Of a stretch of DNA of 60,712 nt, positions 36,023-47,940 are shown piece after piece. The position numbers were made by a program, and so were the translations under genes. Every line of letters starts with the position of its first letter. Position 1 is the stretch's first letter. The notes beneath the pieces were generated by a model, which was not told the origin of the DNA, ran no database searches, and worked only from the letters and a program-made list of their open reading frames with translations. The DNA is from Porogramme epimiltina (taxonomy: Eukaryota; Basidiomycota; Agaricomycetes; Polyporales; Polyporaceae), in the NCBI GenBank assembly GCA_900155495.1, contig FTLJ01000304.1, forward strand, positions 1 through 60,712, written 5' to 3'.

Positions 36023-37383
36023 ATGGCCCTCAGCATCGCATCCACCACAAAAACTTTCCGCGTCGCCGTTGTTGGCGTCGGTCTTGTCGGCGGCGAGCTC
36101 ATCAAACAGCTTCTCGCCTTCCCCGCCCCCAACCCTTTCCGCCTCGTCTCCCTCTCCTCCTCCAAGGCGACGCTCTTCAACCCTGATGGCCTCTCCATCT
36201 CTCCAGAGAGCTGGAAGAACGAGCTCGCAGGCTCAGGCCGTCCCGCAGACATGCAACATCTCCTCCGCGAGCTCGCTGCGCTCGTCAAGCCCGGACAGGA
36301 GGTCGTCCTAGTCGACAACACGTCTTCGAACGACGTAGCTGCGCTCTACCCCGAGTTCCTCAAATACGGTGTCAACGTTGTCACGCCCAACAAGAAGGCG
36401 TTTTCGTCTGACTTGTCGCTGTATGAGCGCATCCTCTCCGCCGGGCTCGAAAGCGGCGCGCGATTCCTCAACGAGGCAACCGTCGGTGCGGGGCTGCCGA
36501 TTATCTCGACGCTCAAAGACCTCGTTGCGACTGGTGACAAGGTGAGCATCTTCGTTATTGATGACGTGCCAGAGGAGTGGGGTGGATGGGGTGGATGCCG
36601 GCGAGAGCTCGGACATGTTCGAAGAGAGGAGTTCATGTCGCTCATGCGAGTTGGTTTGCCATGCTAGGTCCTCAAAATCGAGGGTGTGTTTTCTGGCACG
36701 ATGAGCTACATCTTCAACGAGTTCTCGACTGGGAAGGAGGGCGGGCCCAGTTTCTCGTCTGTGGTGAGCGTCGCGCGCGAAAAGGGGTACACTGTGAGTT
36801 CCATCCATTCTTCCCTCTTTGCACTTTCCTGAAAATCCGTGCTGCGCATAGGAGCCCCACCCGGCGGATGACCTGAACGGCGCGGACGTCGCGCGCAAGT
36901 TGACCATCCTTTCACGATTCGTCCCGGCGTTGCGCACTGCGCTCCCCCAAGGCTACCAGTCCGTGAACACCAAGTCCCTCGTCCCGCCCGAGCTCGAGGG
37001 CATCGACTCTGGCGATGAATTTATCAAGCGCCTTCCTGCTTTCGACGCCCAGTTCGATGCTATGCGGGCGGATGCGGCCAAGGCGGGCCAGGTGTTGCGG
37101 TATGCGGGTGTGGTGGACGTGCAGTCGGGTGTGATTAAAGCGGATCTTGAGAGGTAAGCATAGTGTATATCTTTCGTTTGCTTGAATAAGTATGCTAACC
37201 GCAGTCAATGCCCACAGGTATCCGGTGACACATCCGTTTGCAACTGCCTTGGGAGGTTCGGATAACATTATCATGTTCCACACGGAGCGGTATGGCGCGC
37301 GCCCTCTAGTAGTCCAGGGCGCCGGTGCGGGCGCGGCTGTCACTGCGATGGGTGTCATGAGCGACCTGCTGAAGCTCATCTAG
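36023..37383 (+). CDS. HOM6: Homoserine dehydrogenase
   Basis: Reduces aspartate semialdehyde to homoserine with NAD(P)H, the branch point toward threonine, methionine and isoleucine. Four exons (36023-36541, 36668-36793, 36852-37153, 37218-37383) give 370 residues, near the usual fungal length. Motifs: nucleotide-binding VAVVGVGLVGGELI at about 14-27; VDNTSSNDVAALYPEF; VVTPNKKAF with the conserved lysine; EATVGAGLPII; GVFSGTMSYIFNEFS; HPADDLNGADVARKLTIL; and the C-terminal GAGAGAAVTAMGVMSDLL. There is no N-terminal aspartokinase, as expected for fungi. It lies between the WD40 and F-box genes with no functional link visible. Confidence 0.96.
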
Positions 37384-38097
37384 AACAAGTGCCCACCGCC
37401 AGACGAATAAAACGCGAAGTAGTGTAGGATTATGTATGTCACCCCGCCAATTTCGACACGGTGTTTTGACCTTAACTGTCTGCAGCATGTGGGAGTAACG
37501 TTTTGTCTCCAGGTCAATAAAGCGAGCTTGCAAGTATCAGCGCCGTGTGGTGCAACTATGACCTATAGTCAAAGAGTACCTGAGCAAGGGTGCCCATAAC
37601 GCTCGTATCATTGATTGATGGTGGTCCCGCTGACATCAAGCAATTTTCGTACATCCTACACTTCGTGACCTCTTCGTAGAATATTTTATACGCTCAGAGC
37701 TCATAGTGATTAATCATACCATTCAAGTGTTGCTAGAATCGAGATGAACGCCGACTTTATCACAGTGGTCAGCCGGTTGACAACCACGACTGTGTTCTTT
37801 GTGCTTAGCGACGGCGTTAGAGGTCTTCCAAGCGCGCTTGTGAAAGAGACGCCAGGCTCTTCCTTCGACCACCATCTTCGACCACCATCTCGGACCCGTA
37901 GCCATCATCCCTCACATATCTGTAAGGCGTCCGGGCTCACGATCTAGACTCAGTCATTCTATCCAAGCCACCACGCAATACCCTTACAATCACTATTGCT
38001 TTCTACCGTAGTATCGCACGAGCTTCTCCAAGTTGCCGCATTGGTGAGTTTCGCCCCGCACAGAAACTCCCACCCTCTCTAGACAATTGCTCACGCT
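37384..38097. other. Intergenic region between HOM6 and F-box 2
   Basis: Small frames only. A tandem repeat of about 11 bases (GACCACCATCT) occurs near 37868-37890. No gene recognised. Confidence 0.5.
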
Positions 38098-39999
38098 ATG
38101 AACATAGTTACTATGTCTTATCGGCTCACCTTGAAGCATGCCGTCCAGGGCCCCGCCGTTACCCGGCTCCCCCTAGAATTGCTAGCGTACATTTTCACCA
38201 TATACGCAACTATCGCCCCCGAGCCACAATTGCGGGAACCACACGACCGCCCCCATCGACTGATGCTCAGCCCCGATCCCCCCAAGACGAAGATGGGATG
38301 GGTCTCCCTCATGCTCGTATGTCGACACTGGCGTTGTATTGGACTAGAGACACCCACGCTCTGGAGGATCATCAGTGTCACCGAAAACCTCGATTCTCTC
38401 AAATACCGTCTGGACCGCTCTACCGGATGCACCATCGACCTGATTTTCAACGATTCCGACGATCCGGTTGTGAACGTGAAAGCGCTCCCCTCACTTCTTA
38501 CGCACGCAAAACGCATCCGATCAATCAAAGTTAGGCACTGGTTCCGCTTTCACCATCTCCACACGCTCAGACCTCTCTTCAATGTTGAGCTCCCCGCTCT
38601 CGAGCGTGTTTCTTTGGCCCCGTGGTTTGGTAAAGACCCTCAGACCGAGTCAGGACAACTTGAAGTGGGTCAGCGCCATGGCGATGTTGGTCTCTCTGTG
38701 ACTCGCCACCCCCATATCCGTCACCTCAAAGTACACGGCATTACGTTACCAGAAATCACATCTTTTTGGTCGTTGATGACTTTAGAGATCTTGCTGGACT
38801 TTGGCAGCGGAGCGGGTCAACTTGCCACCGACGTTCTTGCGCTATTGACGTCGTTATCGTCTCTCAAGTCCCTCATCGTTCTTGGTGGTTCCAAATCACG
38901 CAGAAGACAAAGCTTTCCGAGCGGAATTCCCTCCGCATCAGCTGGGAGAGATGGTGGGGCTCAACAGATCGACCTCCCTTTCCTCAGACAGATCTGCCTC
39001 GACGCCCCATATGAATTTGCCCATCCGTTCATATCGACCATCCGCTTCCACGCCCTACTCCGTTTCTATGTCAGCACCGACCTTCCTACCTACCGCCGCG
39101 AGGTTGCCGACATGATCGACCAATTCATCTCGCAAGTGGTCCGCAAAAACATTCTCAGGCACATGACAAATATGTGCTTGAGCTCGCGCTCCTCCATCTG
39201 CATTTCTCAGCACGGATGCCTTCATGGCTCCGACATTAGCAAACTCAGGATGCGTACTTTGGACGACGACCAACGCGATTTTAGCCTGCACTTTGACATC
39301 CCCCGAGCATCCGAGATCCGAAGTCTTGCGCTCTCGGCAGCGTTGTTTGGCCTTTCGCGCTCCTGTCAAGATATTCCACTACAATATCTCCAAGTCCAGA
39401 ATTATTGGACACACCCTCTTGATGGTGCTTACGATGGGTGGGTGGAACTTTTTGCCACCTTCCCCGAACTTCAAACACTTTCGCTCGATGTCGATGGTTA
39501 CAGCAGTCGCGCTGCCTTCAATGCGCTACTCACCCGCATGCACGACCCTGACGGCCAAGGATGCGCCACGCTTGAGGAGATCGTCTTGACATACCAGCGA
39601 CGCCGATGTTCAACGCTAGAGATGCACGAGGTTCTCAATGCCCTGCTCAATTTTTTGCGTGCACGGGCGGAGCGCGGATATCCGAAGTTTGACTGCGTCT
39701 CGCTCTCCCTCCTTCAATCACCGGTCGGTAATACGCAGCTCAGTTTCAGGCCGCATCGATGGACGCTATCCGCGGTGCAAAGTTACTGTAGCTGGTCAGA
39801 CATCAACATTGCACTCGGACGCTATGATGAGACCTATGAAGATTTATTCCTCGACTACGAGCACCCGGAATCGCAAGAAAGGGCGGACGATTCGCACGGT
39901 GAGGGCTCTGAGAACGAGAGCGGCTCGGAAGGATTGAAGCCGATAGGGGTCTGGAACCAGTGTTTGGAGCAGATAAAGGGTCGACTGTTGGTTACATGA
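38098..39999 (+). CDS. F-box-like protein 2
   Basis: Single-exon protein of 633 residues. An F-box-like motif near the N-terminus (VTRLPLELLAYIF) is followed by WVSLMLVCRHWRCIGLETPT and LWRIISVTENLDSLKYRLDR, shared almost word for word with the other two F-box genes here. The rest is leucine-rich with scattered LRR-like strands and ends in an acidic tail. The second ATG at 38113 (MSYRLTL) fits the paralogues' length better than the first. Likely an SCF substrate adaptor; the target is unknown. Lies 515 bp before F-box 3 on the same strand. Confidence 0.85.
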   Translation: MNIVTMSYRLTLKHAVQGPAVTRLPLELLAYIFTIYATIAPEPQLREPHDRPHRLMLSPDPPKTKMGWVSLMLVCRHWRCIGLETPTLWRIISVTENLDSLKYRLDRSTGCTIDLIFNDSDDPVVNVKALPSLLTHAKRIRSIKVRHWFRFHHLHTLRPLFNVELPALERVSLAPWFGKDPQTESGQLEVGQRHGDVGLSVTRHPHIRHLKVHGITLPEITSFWSLMTLEILLDFGSGAGQLATDVLALLTSLSSLKSLIVLGGSKSRRRQSFPSGIPSASAGRDGGAQQIDLPFLRQICLDAPYEFAHPFISTIRFHALLRFYVSTDLPTYRREVADMIDQFISQVVRKNILRHMTNMCLSSRSSICISQHGCLHGSDISKLRMRTLDDDQRDFSLHFDIPRASEIRSLALSAALFGLSRSCQDIPLQYLQVQNYWTHPLDGAYDGWVELFATFPELQTLSLDVDGYSSRAAFNALLTRMHDPDGQGCATLEEIVLTYQRRRCSTLEMHEVLNALLNFLRARAERGYPKFDCVSLSLLQSPVGNTQLSFRPHRWTLSAVQSYCSWSDINIALGRYDETYEDLFLDYEHPESQERADDSHGEGSENESGSEGLKPIGVWNQCLEQIKGRLLVT

Positions 40000-40514
40000 G
40001 TATGGAGCCCAAGTCTCACCTAGGAAATTGTAGTGCTTGTTCAACGATGTACTTATTGCACCAACCGATATCCAAGCTAGCACAATTGTGCTTTAGCCTA
40101 AATAGTTATGACTCTTCGCGTTAGTTGAAAAAGCGTGATATCCCCACAATAGACAATGTCAATCAATCCCCTTTTGAATCAAACAATGACTCACTATTAA
40201 AGACGCCGCCGCCTCAACAACCAGTAAAGCGCTTGTGGCCATCTCTGTCCTCTTCCACCATCTTGCCCTCTGTCGACTCCAGCTAGTACATTCCTTCCAT
40301 ATCATTCCCCGCTCACTTGTTGGTACGAGGCTACTTTCTATGTCATATCACTCGCCACCCTTCCCTGACCTTGCCCCTAGTACACAGCTAATTACTCTCA
40401 GTGTTACGATACTGCAAGCTACAAGTGACGCGTCTCGTGAGTATTTTCGGAACAATAGTAAGGTTCTAATGACGCTAATTCTCCTTCTTGAGCGGGCCTT
40501 AGAGGTTCGCTGTT
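40000..40514. other. Spacer between F-box 2 and F-box 3
   Basis: AT-richer intergenic DNA holding the 3' end of F-box 2 and the promoter of F-box 3. No other gene seen. Confidence 0.55.
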
Positions 40515-42554
40515 ATGGCGTATCAGCATTCCCCAGCTGTTCGCGTCGCCAGTCAACCACCTATCAACCGCCTTCCAGTGGAACTACACGTGTCTATATT
40601 CGCCATGGTCGGGGCCATGTGTAGTGAGACGGAGCTGATGAAATACGACAAGTGTGCCCCTAAGGTTCTGCGCACCCGGCCGTGCACAAACATGGGGTGG
40701 GCCAAAGCAATGCTCGTCTGCCGACACTGGCGTGAGGTTGGGATCAGCGCGCCACACCTATGGAGGATCATCAGCGTCACCAGGAGCCGAGAATCCCTAG
40801 AATATCGACTAGGAAGGTCGACAGGCAGCACCATCGATGTCATTCTTGACGACTCCGAAGATCCGGGCGTTAATGTCGCCGCGCTGCCCTTGCTCCTTGC
40901 CAACGTTTCACGGATACGCTCTATTCAGACACAACAGTGGTTCCATTTCAGCCACCTCTCTACGCTCAAACCTCTATTCCTTCATCCCCTCCCTGTCCTC
41001 GAGCGTGTCAACATAGTCCCAACTTGGAGTGATGAAACAGAGCGTCAGTGGGAGACCTGGCCGGCCGGCGATTTGCCGGCTGAAGGTGACCTCGACTGTG
41101 AGCCAGACATAGGACTTTCAGAAATTCGCCACCCTCGCATTCGGCATCTGATCGTTGCTGGTGTGTGCTTGCCAACTCCGTCGACCGCTTGGGCGTTGTC
41201 AACTCTAGACATTTCGATTGATTTCTACGCCGGTTATGGTTCGCAAGCAACAGACCTTCTAGCTTTTCTCAGATCAGTCCAGTCTTTGAAATCCTTACGG
41301 GTCGTTCCGTACTTCGGGGAGCGCGACGCGGATTGGTTTGCCCCTTCCTGTATCCCTAAGGGGCTACCTCGTATTCTCGACGTCGTTGATCTCCCCCTCT
41401 TGGACCACATATGCATTCAGGCCCCTTACACGTTCATCACAGTGTTTTTTGAGAAGGCCAGACTCCACCGCGTCCTCAGTTTCGTTCTCTCAACCCAACT
41501 ACTCTTCTACCCTTCGGATATCGATGATATCGCAGAGGCTATGGATCCCCTTATCCCCGACGCAGTACGGGAAGGCATCTTCGAACGTCGTAGCACGCAA
41601 GTGCAGATAGGTCCGTACAAGGGGTTCTATGGATATGGATTCTCCATGACGGACGGGAAGCCTGCCCTCAACATCCACAGACACACCCGCGCAGACCCCG
41701 AGAATAATCTGCGCAGCAGCCAAGATGATTGCCACTTCCACCTCCAACTCGGTTTCATAGAGCCTGGGTGGCACCCACTGACGGCCGCACTCCAAACTCT
41801 CTCCCGCGTTTGCGACGACATCGAGCTGGGTACCCTGGAAGTTCTGGAAGGGTTCAGCCAACGGCGTAGCGATGACTCTCAAGAGCCCTGGATAGAACTT
41901 TTTGCCACCTTCCCCGATTTACACACCCTCTCCTTCCTCTCGCGGGGAGGGGCCTACAGCCAATGGAACAAACACGTCGCTCTCGATGCTCTACTCGCAT
42001 ATACACGAGACCCGGTCGGAGACGGCGCCGCGGCGCTCAGAAATCTCTTCGTGGATGGACTCAACGCTCAGAACACATTGCAGATGCACGATGACCTTGA
42101 TACAATGCTCAAAATTCTGCACGCACGTCACGAGCGGGGGTTTGCGAAGCTCGATAGCCTCTGCTTGTGCCTATCCCACAAGTCTCACACCCCCAACGCA
42201 CTAGCCAATCACCGCATCGAGTACCGCATGCACCGGCACCAGCTCTTCGCTATGGGTGAATACTGCGAGCGCTACCAATTCCAAGTTGGATATGATCCGC
42301 TTTGGGCACCATACTCCACGAACGGTGTCGCAGGCCCCAATGACCACTACAATGTCGACGACGCACTATGGTTGCCAGGAGGGGCGGCGGACGGGTCACC
42401 GAACGAGGGGATGGAGATGTTCAAAGAGAGGTTTGATAAGAGGATCTTGGTGGTTGAAAGGACCCGGCGGCGTCAGGCATGGAGTTCGTGCTTTACGCAG
42501 ATTAGAAGTCGGATGGCTCTACACAGTGCTCCGGCAAGTTCTGGTCCACCGTAG
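40515..42554 (+). CDS. F-box-like protein 3
   Basis: Single-exon protein of 679 residues. It begins MAYQHSPAVRVASQPPINRL with the F-box-like PINRLPVELHVSIFAMVG, then WAKAMLVCRHWREVGISAPH and LWRIISVTRSRESLEYRLGR. The Cys-Arg-His-Trp block and the following Leu-Trp-Arg-Ile block are shared by all three paralogues. The C-terminal region includes WIELFATFPDLHTLSFL, parallel to WVELFATFPELQTLSL in F-box 2. Likely an SCF adaptor. Tandem with F-box 2, which suggests local duplication. Confidence 0.87.
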   Translation: MAYQHSPAVRVASQPPINRLPVELHVSIFAMVGAMCSETELMKYDKCAPKVLRTRPCTNMGWAKAMLVCRHWREVGISAPHLWRIISVTRSRESLEYRLGRSTGSTIDVILDDSEDPGVNVAALPLLLANVSRIRSIQTQQWFHFSHLSTLKPLFLHPLPVLERVNIVPTWSDETERQWETWPAGDLPAEGDLDCEPDIGLSEIRHPRIRHLIVAGVCLPTPSTAWALSTLDISIDFYAGYGSQATDLLAFLRSVQSLKSLRVVPYFGERDADWFAPSCIPKGLPRILDVVDLPLLDHICIQAPYTFITVFFEKARLHRVLSFVLSTQLLFYPSDIDDIAEAMDPLIPDAVREGIFERRSTQVQIGPYKGFYGYGFSMTDGKPALNIHRHTRADPENNLRSSQDDCHFHLQLGFIEPGWHPLTAALQTLSRVCDDIELGTLEVLEGFSQRRSDDSQEPWIELFATFPDLHTLSFLSRGGAYSQWNKHVALDALLAYTRDPVGDGAAALRNLFVDGLNAQNTLQMHDDLDTMLKILHARHERGFAKLDSLCLCLSHKSHTPNALANHRIEYRMHRHQLFAMGEYCERYQFQVGYDPLWAPYSTNGVAGPNDHYNVDDALWLPGGAADGSPNEGMEMFKERFDKRILVVERTRRRQAWSSCFTQIRSRMALHSAPASSGPP

Positions 42555-42740
42555 TAGCTTCAGGCTAGAGCGTTACACCGGTGCAGCCATGGGGCTTCGC
42601 TCTGGTGCTACGAAATAATCACAGATAACTCACATCGAGCGTGATAGCCAGAAGTGTGCATGATATGCTGAAGTTCGAGCTCAAGTCGCCCTTTCAACCT
42701 GCTGGCGCTAGCGGCCTCGGCCCTCAACCGCTGATCATAG

Positions 42741-42752
42741 GGTCACGTGACC
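42741..42752. promoter_or_regulatory. 12-bp palindrome GGTCACGTGACC
   Basis: A perfect palindrome centred on CACGTG, a core bound by bHLH factors such as Cbf1 or Pho4 in yeasts. It lies about 950 bases upstream of P450 2 and 187 bases downstream of F-box 3. Function is inferred only. Confidence 0.35.
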
Positions 42753-43561
42753 GAAAAACAAAGGCGGGCGCCCCAGTTCGTGTCCGCTCACTGGGTCGGA
42801 TTAACATCACTGAACGGTAAGCGGTCGTTGAAGCCATCGACTGCCACTGCGTCATACAGAGGCAGCTTACGATGTATGGACGTCAACTGAGCGCCCCCCT
42901 TATTACATATCGGTGAGTTCCCGATCCCGCCGGTTAGGTCTATCACTCCGGTATTCTCAGTTGGTTGGCGCCGATCGGTATTTTTACTTCAGTTTGACCG
43001 CAGAATGTATGTTTGTTCACCCGCACGGCGCACAGTTTGAGAAGCTACGAAGGCCGTAATACACACATTCATCCGGTGGGACTCCACAGGTTCGTGGCAC
43101 GATATGGCTCTCGCTCTTTGAGTGATCTATGCAGTCGCTCGTGTCGCCGTCATGGTACGACCCATTGTATTCCTCGCTTATTCGCGACCGGAAACCGACA
43201 TGCTTCTCTTTCGTATGGCATTCCCAGGGTGTCATTGCGGCTGGTCAAGGTGAGCTGCTTCACGCGTCCGACACCTCATAACGGGAACTTATATGTGGAG
43301 CAACGAATGCAAGAGAGGAATCGAAGTGACCATCGTGGGACACAGTCTTCCGGTCACAAGAACCCGCTTCTGATGCACGGGCTCCCATGCCCTGGACGCG
43401 GCGAGAAGAGCGGCATAAAGGTGGGCATCGTTTTGCCTTCACTTCAGCCGAGTTTCTAAGTGCATGACCTACCCATTACGCACACAATAGCATTAGTCCG
43501 CTGTCTCGCGACCCCGTCGGCGCCGGACCTTCAACCTACAATGACGCAACCTTGCGGAAGG

Positions 43562-43567
43562 TATAAA
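43562..43567 (+). promoter_or_regulatory. TATA box of P450 gene 2
   Basis: TATAAA 131 bases upstream of the start codon. Confidence 0.5.
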
Positions 43568-43697
43568 CAGCATTCTCTATCCTCCCTGGAGACCAACCCC
43601 CCGAAGTGGGCTTAAGCGCCTCCCCGACACCTGGCTTCTCAATCGCTTATAGCCTCAGGGCTCTCTAACGGAAGGCTAACTTTGAACAATTACCGTC

Positions 43698-46112
43698 ATG
43701 ATCGCTGCACTCGTACAAGGAATCGCCATTTGCAGCGTCTCGTGGATACTCTGGAAGTACTTCCGGCAAGTCTTTGTCAAGTCTCCGCTAGACAATATCC
43801 CGGGGCCGCCTCCACAATCATGGTTGTATGGTGAGCACCGCTGCCACATCATACCTGCTGTCCCGACAGAACTTAAGACTAGGAGTTAGGCAGCCTTCTT
43901 CAGCTCGTTGATAGGAAGGGCTGGGGCTTCCTCGCCCATCTCACCGAATCATATGGAGGCGTCGCAAAGATTCATGGTCCTCTCGGGGTACGTGTGATAT
44001 CCACAATTTGTAGTCAGGGATGTGCTACTCACCAACTGATAGCATCGTGCCCTCTACATTTTCGACCCTCTCGCAATGCACAGCGTCATCCTCAAGGACC
44101 AGCACATCTACGAAGAGGCCGAGTGGTTCATCAGGTAAGCCCAGCCCCCGAGGTAGAGACCTCCCTCTAACGCTGGGGACATGTGCAGGTCCAACCTCCT
44201 TGGTTTCGGGCCCGGCCTTCTCGCGACATTAGGTACGTACTCCATACTCCAACTTTCCCACATCCGGAGCACTGTGCCAACCTTCGCTCCACATAGGCGA
44301 TCAACACCGGCAGCAACGTAAGATGATGAACCCCGTCTTCTCGATTGCGCATATGCGACGCATGATTCCCGTTTTCAACACCGTCGTTCACCGCCTGCAG
44401 GAGGCGATCACGATGCGCGTTGCGGGTGCCGACCCAGCAGGAGCGGAGCTCGACATGCTTATGTGGATGGGCCGCACCGCGCTCGAGCTCGTCGGCCAGG
44501 CGGGGCTCGGGTACTCGTTCGACCCGCTTGTGAGCGACAGCGAGGACGAGTTCGGGGCAGCAGTCAAGGCCATCCAGTGCGCGTTTTGTGCTTTCATCTC
44601 GCGCACACAGCTGGCACTGACCGCCACCCGTCCCTTCACATTGCCCCACACTTGACAGGCCCGCGCTTTCGCGCGTCAACTATCTCCGGCGGCTCGTCCC
44701 ATACCTGCCGAGGCGCGGCAAGGCTCTGCAGCGTTGGATCCTCGAACGGATCCCCAACCGAGACATACAGCGCATCAAAGAGCTCGTAGACATCATGCAT
44801 CGCTGCTCGGTCAACATCTTCGAGGACAAGAAGGCGGCGCTCGCCGCGGGCGACGAGAGCGTTACACGTCAGGTGGGCGAGGGAAAGGACATCATGAGTA
44901 TTTTGAGTGAGTTTGACTGTGGTCGATGTGTGAAGCTTCGGTTGACATTGTATGCCCGGACATAGTGCGCGCGAACATGGACGCGGATGAGGGAGATAGG
45001 ATGCCGGAGGAGGAGCTTATTGGACAGATGTCGTACGTCGCACTTTCTCTAACCTTATCATTATGTGCGAAGACCTATGCCTGATTGTCTGCGCGCATTC
45101 TACAGGACATTTATCTTCGCAGCGATGGACACGACGTCGAACGCACTCTCGATTATCTTGCAACTGCTTGCACAGCATATTGATGTGCAGGATAAACTCC
45201 GGGCTGAGATCTTGGAGGCGTCGAACGGGGGTGACGTCGATTACGACACACTTGTATCACTGCCGTACCTTGACGCGGTATGCCGCGAGACGCTTCGGAT
45301 GTAAGTTAAACCCGGTCAACTCGTATGTTCCAAAGCTCACACGCCGTACGCTCGCAGCCATACGCCAGTCGCACTGGCCTTCAGGGAGTACGTTTTCATT
45401 CAAGTTGCCCTACACCAAGAGCACGCAAATTGTGTACATCGCTGACCTGGTATAACACAGGTCGCGCGCGGATGCCGTCCTCCCGCTTTCAGAGCCTATC
45501 CGTGGGCTTGACGGGAAGATGATGCACGAAATCCTTGTACCTAAAGACACCACTGTCTTCGTCGGCATTCTCTCCTCGAACAGGAACAAGGCTATCTGGG
45601 GCGACGACGCTCTTGGATGGAAGCCGGAACGTTGGCTTTCGCCTCTGCCAGATAGTGTCAGTGAGGCGAAAATCCCAGGGGTATACTCGAATCTGTGCGT
45701 TGCTTCCTTATCGTGCTACTCATTTTTGACTTACCGCCACTTTTCCGACTCTTGTCACCAGAATGACATTCCTGGGAGGCGGGCGATCGTGCATGTAAGC
45801 ATTGCCAATAAACTGCGTGGACATATGTTAAACTCATATTTATCAGTGGGTTTAAGTTCTCGCAATTGGAGATGAGTGAGTATTCGCCCTGTGAATGTGT
45901 TCCATGGGGTCGAGTGCTGACTGCTCTGATTACTTGCAGAGATCGTGCTGTGTGCTCTCCTATCGAAGTTCACCTTCAAAGTGAGCCCAGACAAAGAGAT
46001 CATTTGGAACCTGTCCGGCATCCGCTTCCCCACCGTTGCCGGCGGCGACCAGAACAAGGCGAGCATGCCGCTCATTGTTGGTTTGTACAAACCGGCTCCG
46101 AAGGCTGTATGA
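43698..46112 (+). CDS. Cytochrome P450 monooxygenase 2
   Basis: Thirteen exons sum to 551 residues. N-terminal membrane helix (IAALVQGIAICSVSWILW), then LDNIPGPPPQSW. Core motifs: I-helix AAMDTTS (Asp329), ExxR at 382-385, PERW, and haem loop FLGGGRSCIGF with Cys484. Nearly all intron positions and phases match P450 1 and P450 3, for example the intron inside the haem loop after TGC AT. Shares GRTALEL, QAGLGYSFDPL and EGKDIMSIL with them. An ER monooxygenase of unknown substrate. Next to F-box 3 on the same strand. Confidence 0.94.
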
Positions 46113-46627
46113 CTCGACGGGTCGTGAACCGTCAATTTCGGCCTGTACCCGTTTCGTACAGTCAGCTTGTGACTCATTTCTTGTCGATATGTCCTTTCTT
46201 GGAGTTGTGCCACCTCATGTACTAGTAACGTTTGTCAGCTACATCAACGGTTAGCTTTGTCTCACCTAAGCATCACAATACCGTGTGCTAAACCGCAGTA
46301 GCCTGTCAATTCACCACCGCGGATGAATTCTCTGTCGGCACATTCTAGACTAAGTCGACAGCCAAGTTGGTGGACATGGAGTCCCATGGGTTTGCTCATG
46401 ATCATCTGCATGACGTCACCAACTTCTGGCTCGGAAGACGGCGAAGAGTATAAGTTTAAGTGCTCCCAACGTGATCATCCGTCCGAGTTTATATACACAT
46501 GCTCCTGCGTTTACCTGGGCTGCGTCCCTCTCTTCTTTCCAAGCCGCCACTCCCCCGCCAGCGTTTGCAGCTGAACATTGCGTCACCGGCTACCCAAGCT
46601 CTCTCCTTGACAAGATTCGCACACACA
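46113..46627. other. Promoter region of the glutathione S-transferase gene
   Basis: Includes TTATATAC near 46489-46496, about 130 bases before the GST start, and TATAAG near 46449. No other gene seen. Confidence 0.5.
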
Positions 46628-47606
46628 ATGGCTGAACGTCCAGAGAAGAAGCAGCGCACCGAGGGCTACGTTCTCTACTACGTACGTCTCCTCTCCGCGC
46701 TATAGCAACCTCGGACAATCTCACCGACCCGGCCCCCTGCTCCCTTCACCCCCTCCAACATCCCACCTCCCCCAGTGGCCCGGCATCCCCGGGCGCGGCG
46801 AGTACATCCGCCTCGCGCTCGAGTACGCCGGCGTGCCCTACACCGAGCAGCGCCGCACGGACCTCGTCGCCCGCCTCGGCGACGCCGCCACGCCTGAAGT
46901 CGCCGCGGGCGGCGGCCTCCCGCACTTCGCCCCGCCCGCGCTGCGCCTCCCCTCTGGCCGCCTCCTCTCGCAGACGGGCACGATCCTCGACGCGATCGCG
47001 CCCGCGCTCGGGCTCGCGGGCGCACAGGGCTCCCGGCTCGCCACCGCCGCGTCCGTGCGCGCGCTCCTCGACGAGGCCGGGAAGGAGGGGACGGAGGGGG
47101 AGGAGGACGCGTACGCGCGCGCCGCGGCGGAGCGCGCGACCGTCGCGCGGCTCGTGCTCACCGCGCTCGACTGGCAGACGGAGGCGCACGACACGCACCA
47201 CCCCGTCGCGAACGCGCTGTACTACGAGGAGCAGAAGGAGGAGGCGCTGCGCGCCGCGGAGGGCTTCCGGCGCGTGCGCGTGCCGCGCTTCTTCGCGTAC
47301 TTCGAGGCCGTCCTCGCTGCGAACGCGGAGGGCGCGGCGGGGGCGAAGACGTTCCTCGTCGGCACGCAGACGACGGCGGCGGACCTGGTGCTGTTCCAGG
47401 TGCTCGAGGGGCTCGCGTTCGCGTTCCCGCGCCGGGTGAAGCAGGTGCGGGAGGGCGGGAAGTACCCGCTTGTGTTCGCGCTTGCGGAGAGGGTGCGGGG
47501 GGAGAAGGGGATCAAGGAGTATCTTGCGAGTGGGAGAAGGCAGGAGTTCAGCATGGGCATCTTCAGGCACTACCCGGAGCTCGATGGGGAGGTGGAGGAT
47601 GAGTAG
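46628..47606 (+). CDS. Glutathione S-transferase
   Basis: Conjugates glutathione to electrophiles, probably cytosolic. Two exons (46628-46681, 46776-47606) give 294 residues. The thioredoxin-fold N-terminus reads VLYYWPGIPGRGEYIRLALE, with the tyrosine pair in the position of the catalytic Tyr of sigma/mu-like classes. The glutathione-binding SQTGTILDAI follows near residue 95. An all-helical C-terminal domain carries RFFAYFEAVL and TTAADLVLFQVLEGL. The first exon encodes only 18 residues including a polar leader MAERPEKKQRT. The second exon is very GC-rich. Neighbour to P450 2, but a joint detoxification role is only an inference. Confidence 0.92.
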
Positions 47607-47940
47607 GCGTATGGGGGTTTACATTGCAGGGCTCGAAGGAGGAGTTAAAATGTGTAACGTAACGGTATTGTGGCCGATCCTTAACGAAAGACTTGAGCGT
47701 CGTGGTCCATGTTCCATGAACGACATACTCGTCGATGGCGCAAAGGAAGTGGCAAAAAAGGGGGATATAATAAGAGAACGCACAGTTACATAACATACAA
47801 AGACCACCAATCCACCCGTCACGAGCCGTCCACCTAAACACGTAAACCAGCGAGCCCGTCTGCGAAGCGTAGCGAAGCCACGTCCTAGCAAGTAACCCAA
47901 AAGCCGGCGCCCCTGTCTGAGGCGTTTTGCACCATGACGC
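47607..47940. other. Convergent 3' region of GST and SPC2
   Basis: 333 bases between the two stop codons, containing both 3' UTRs. No gene seen. Confidence 0.6.

Larger units (their letters stand above)
42555..43697. other. Intergenic region upstream of P450 gene 2
   Basis: About 1.1 kb. Frames on both strands lack domains. Contains a CACGTG palindrome and a TATA box, listed separately; otherwise nothing recognised. Confidence 0.5.

Noticed and set aside
46746..47570. Minus-strand frame of 274 codons
   Set aside because: Antisense shadow of the GC-rich second exon of the glutathione S-transferase gene.
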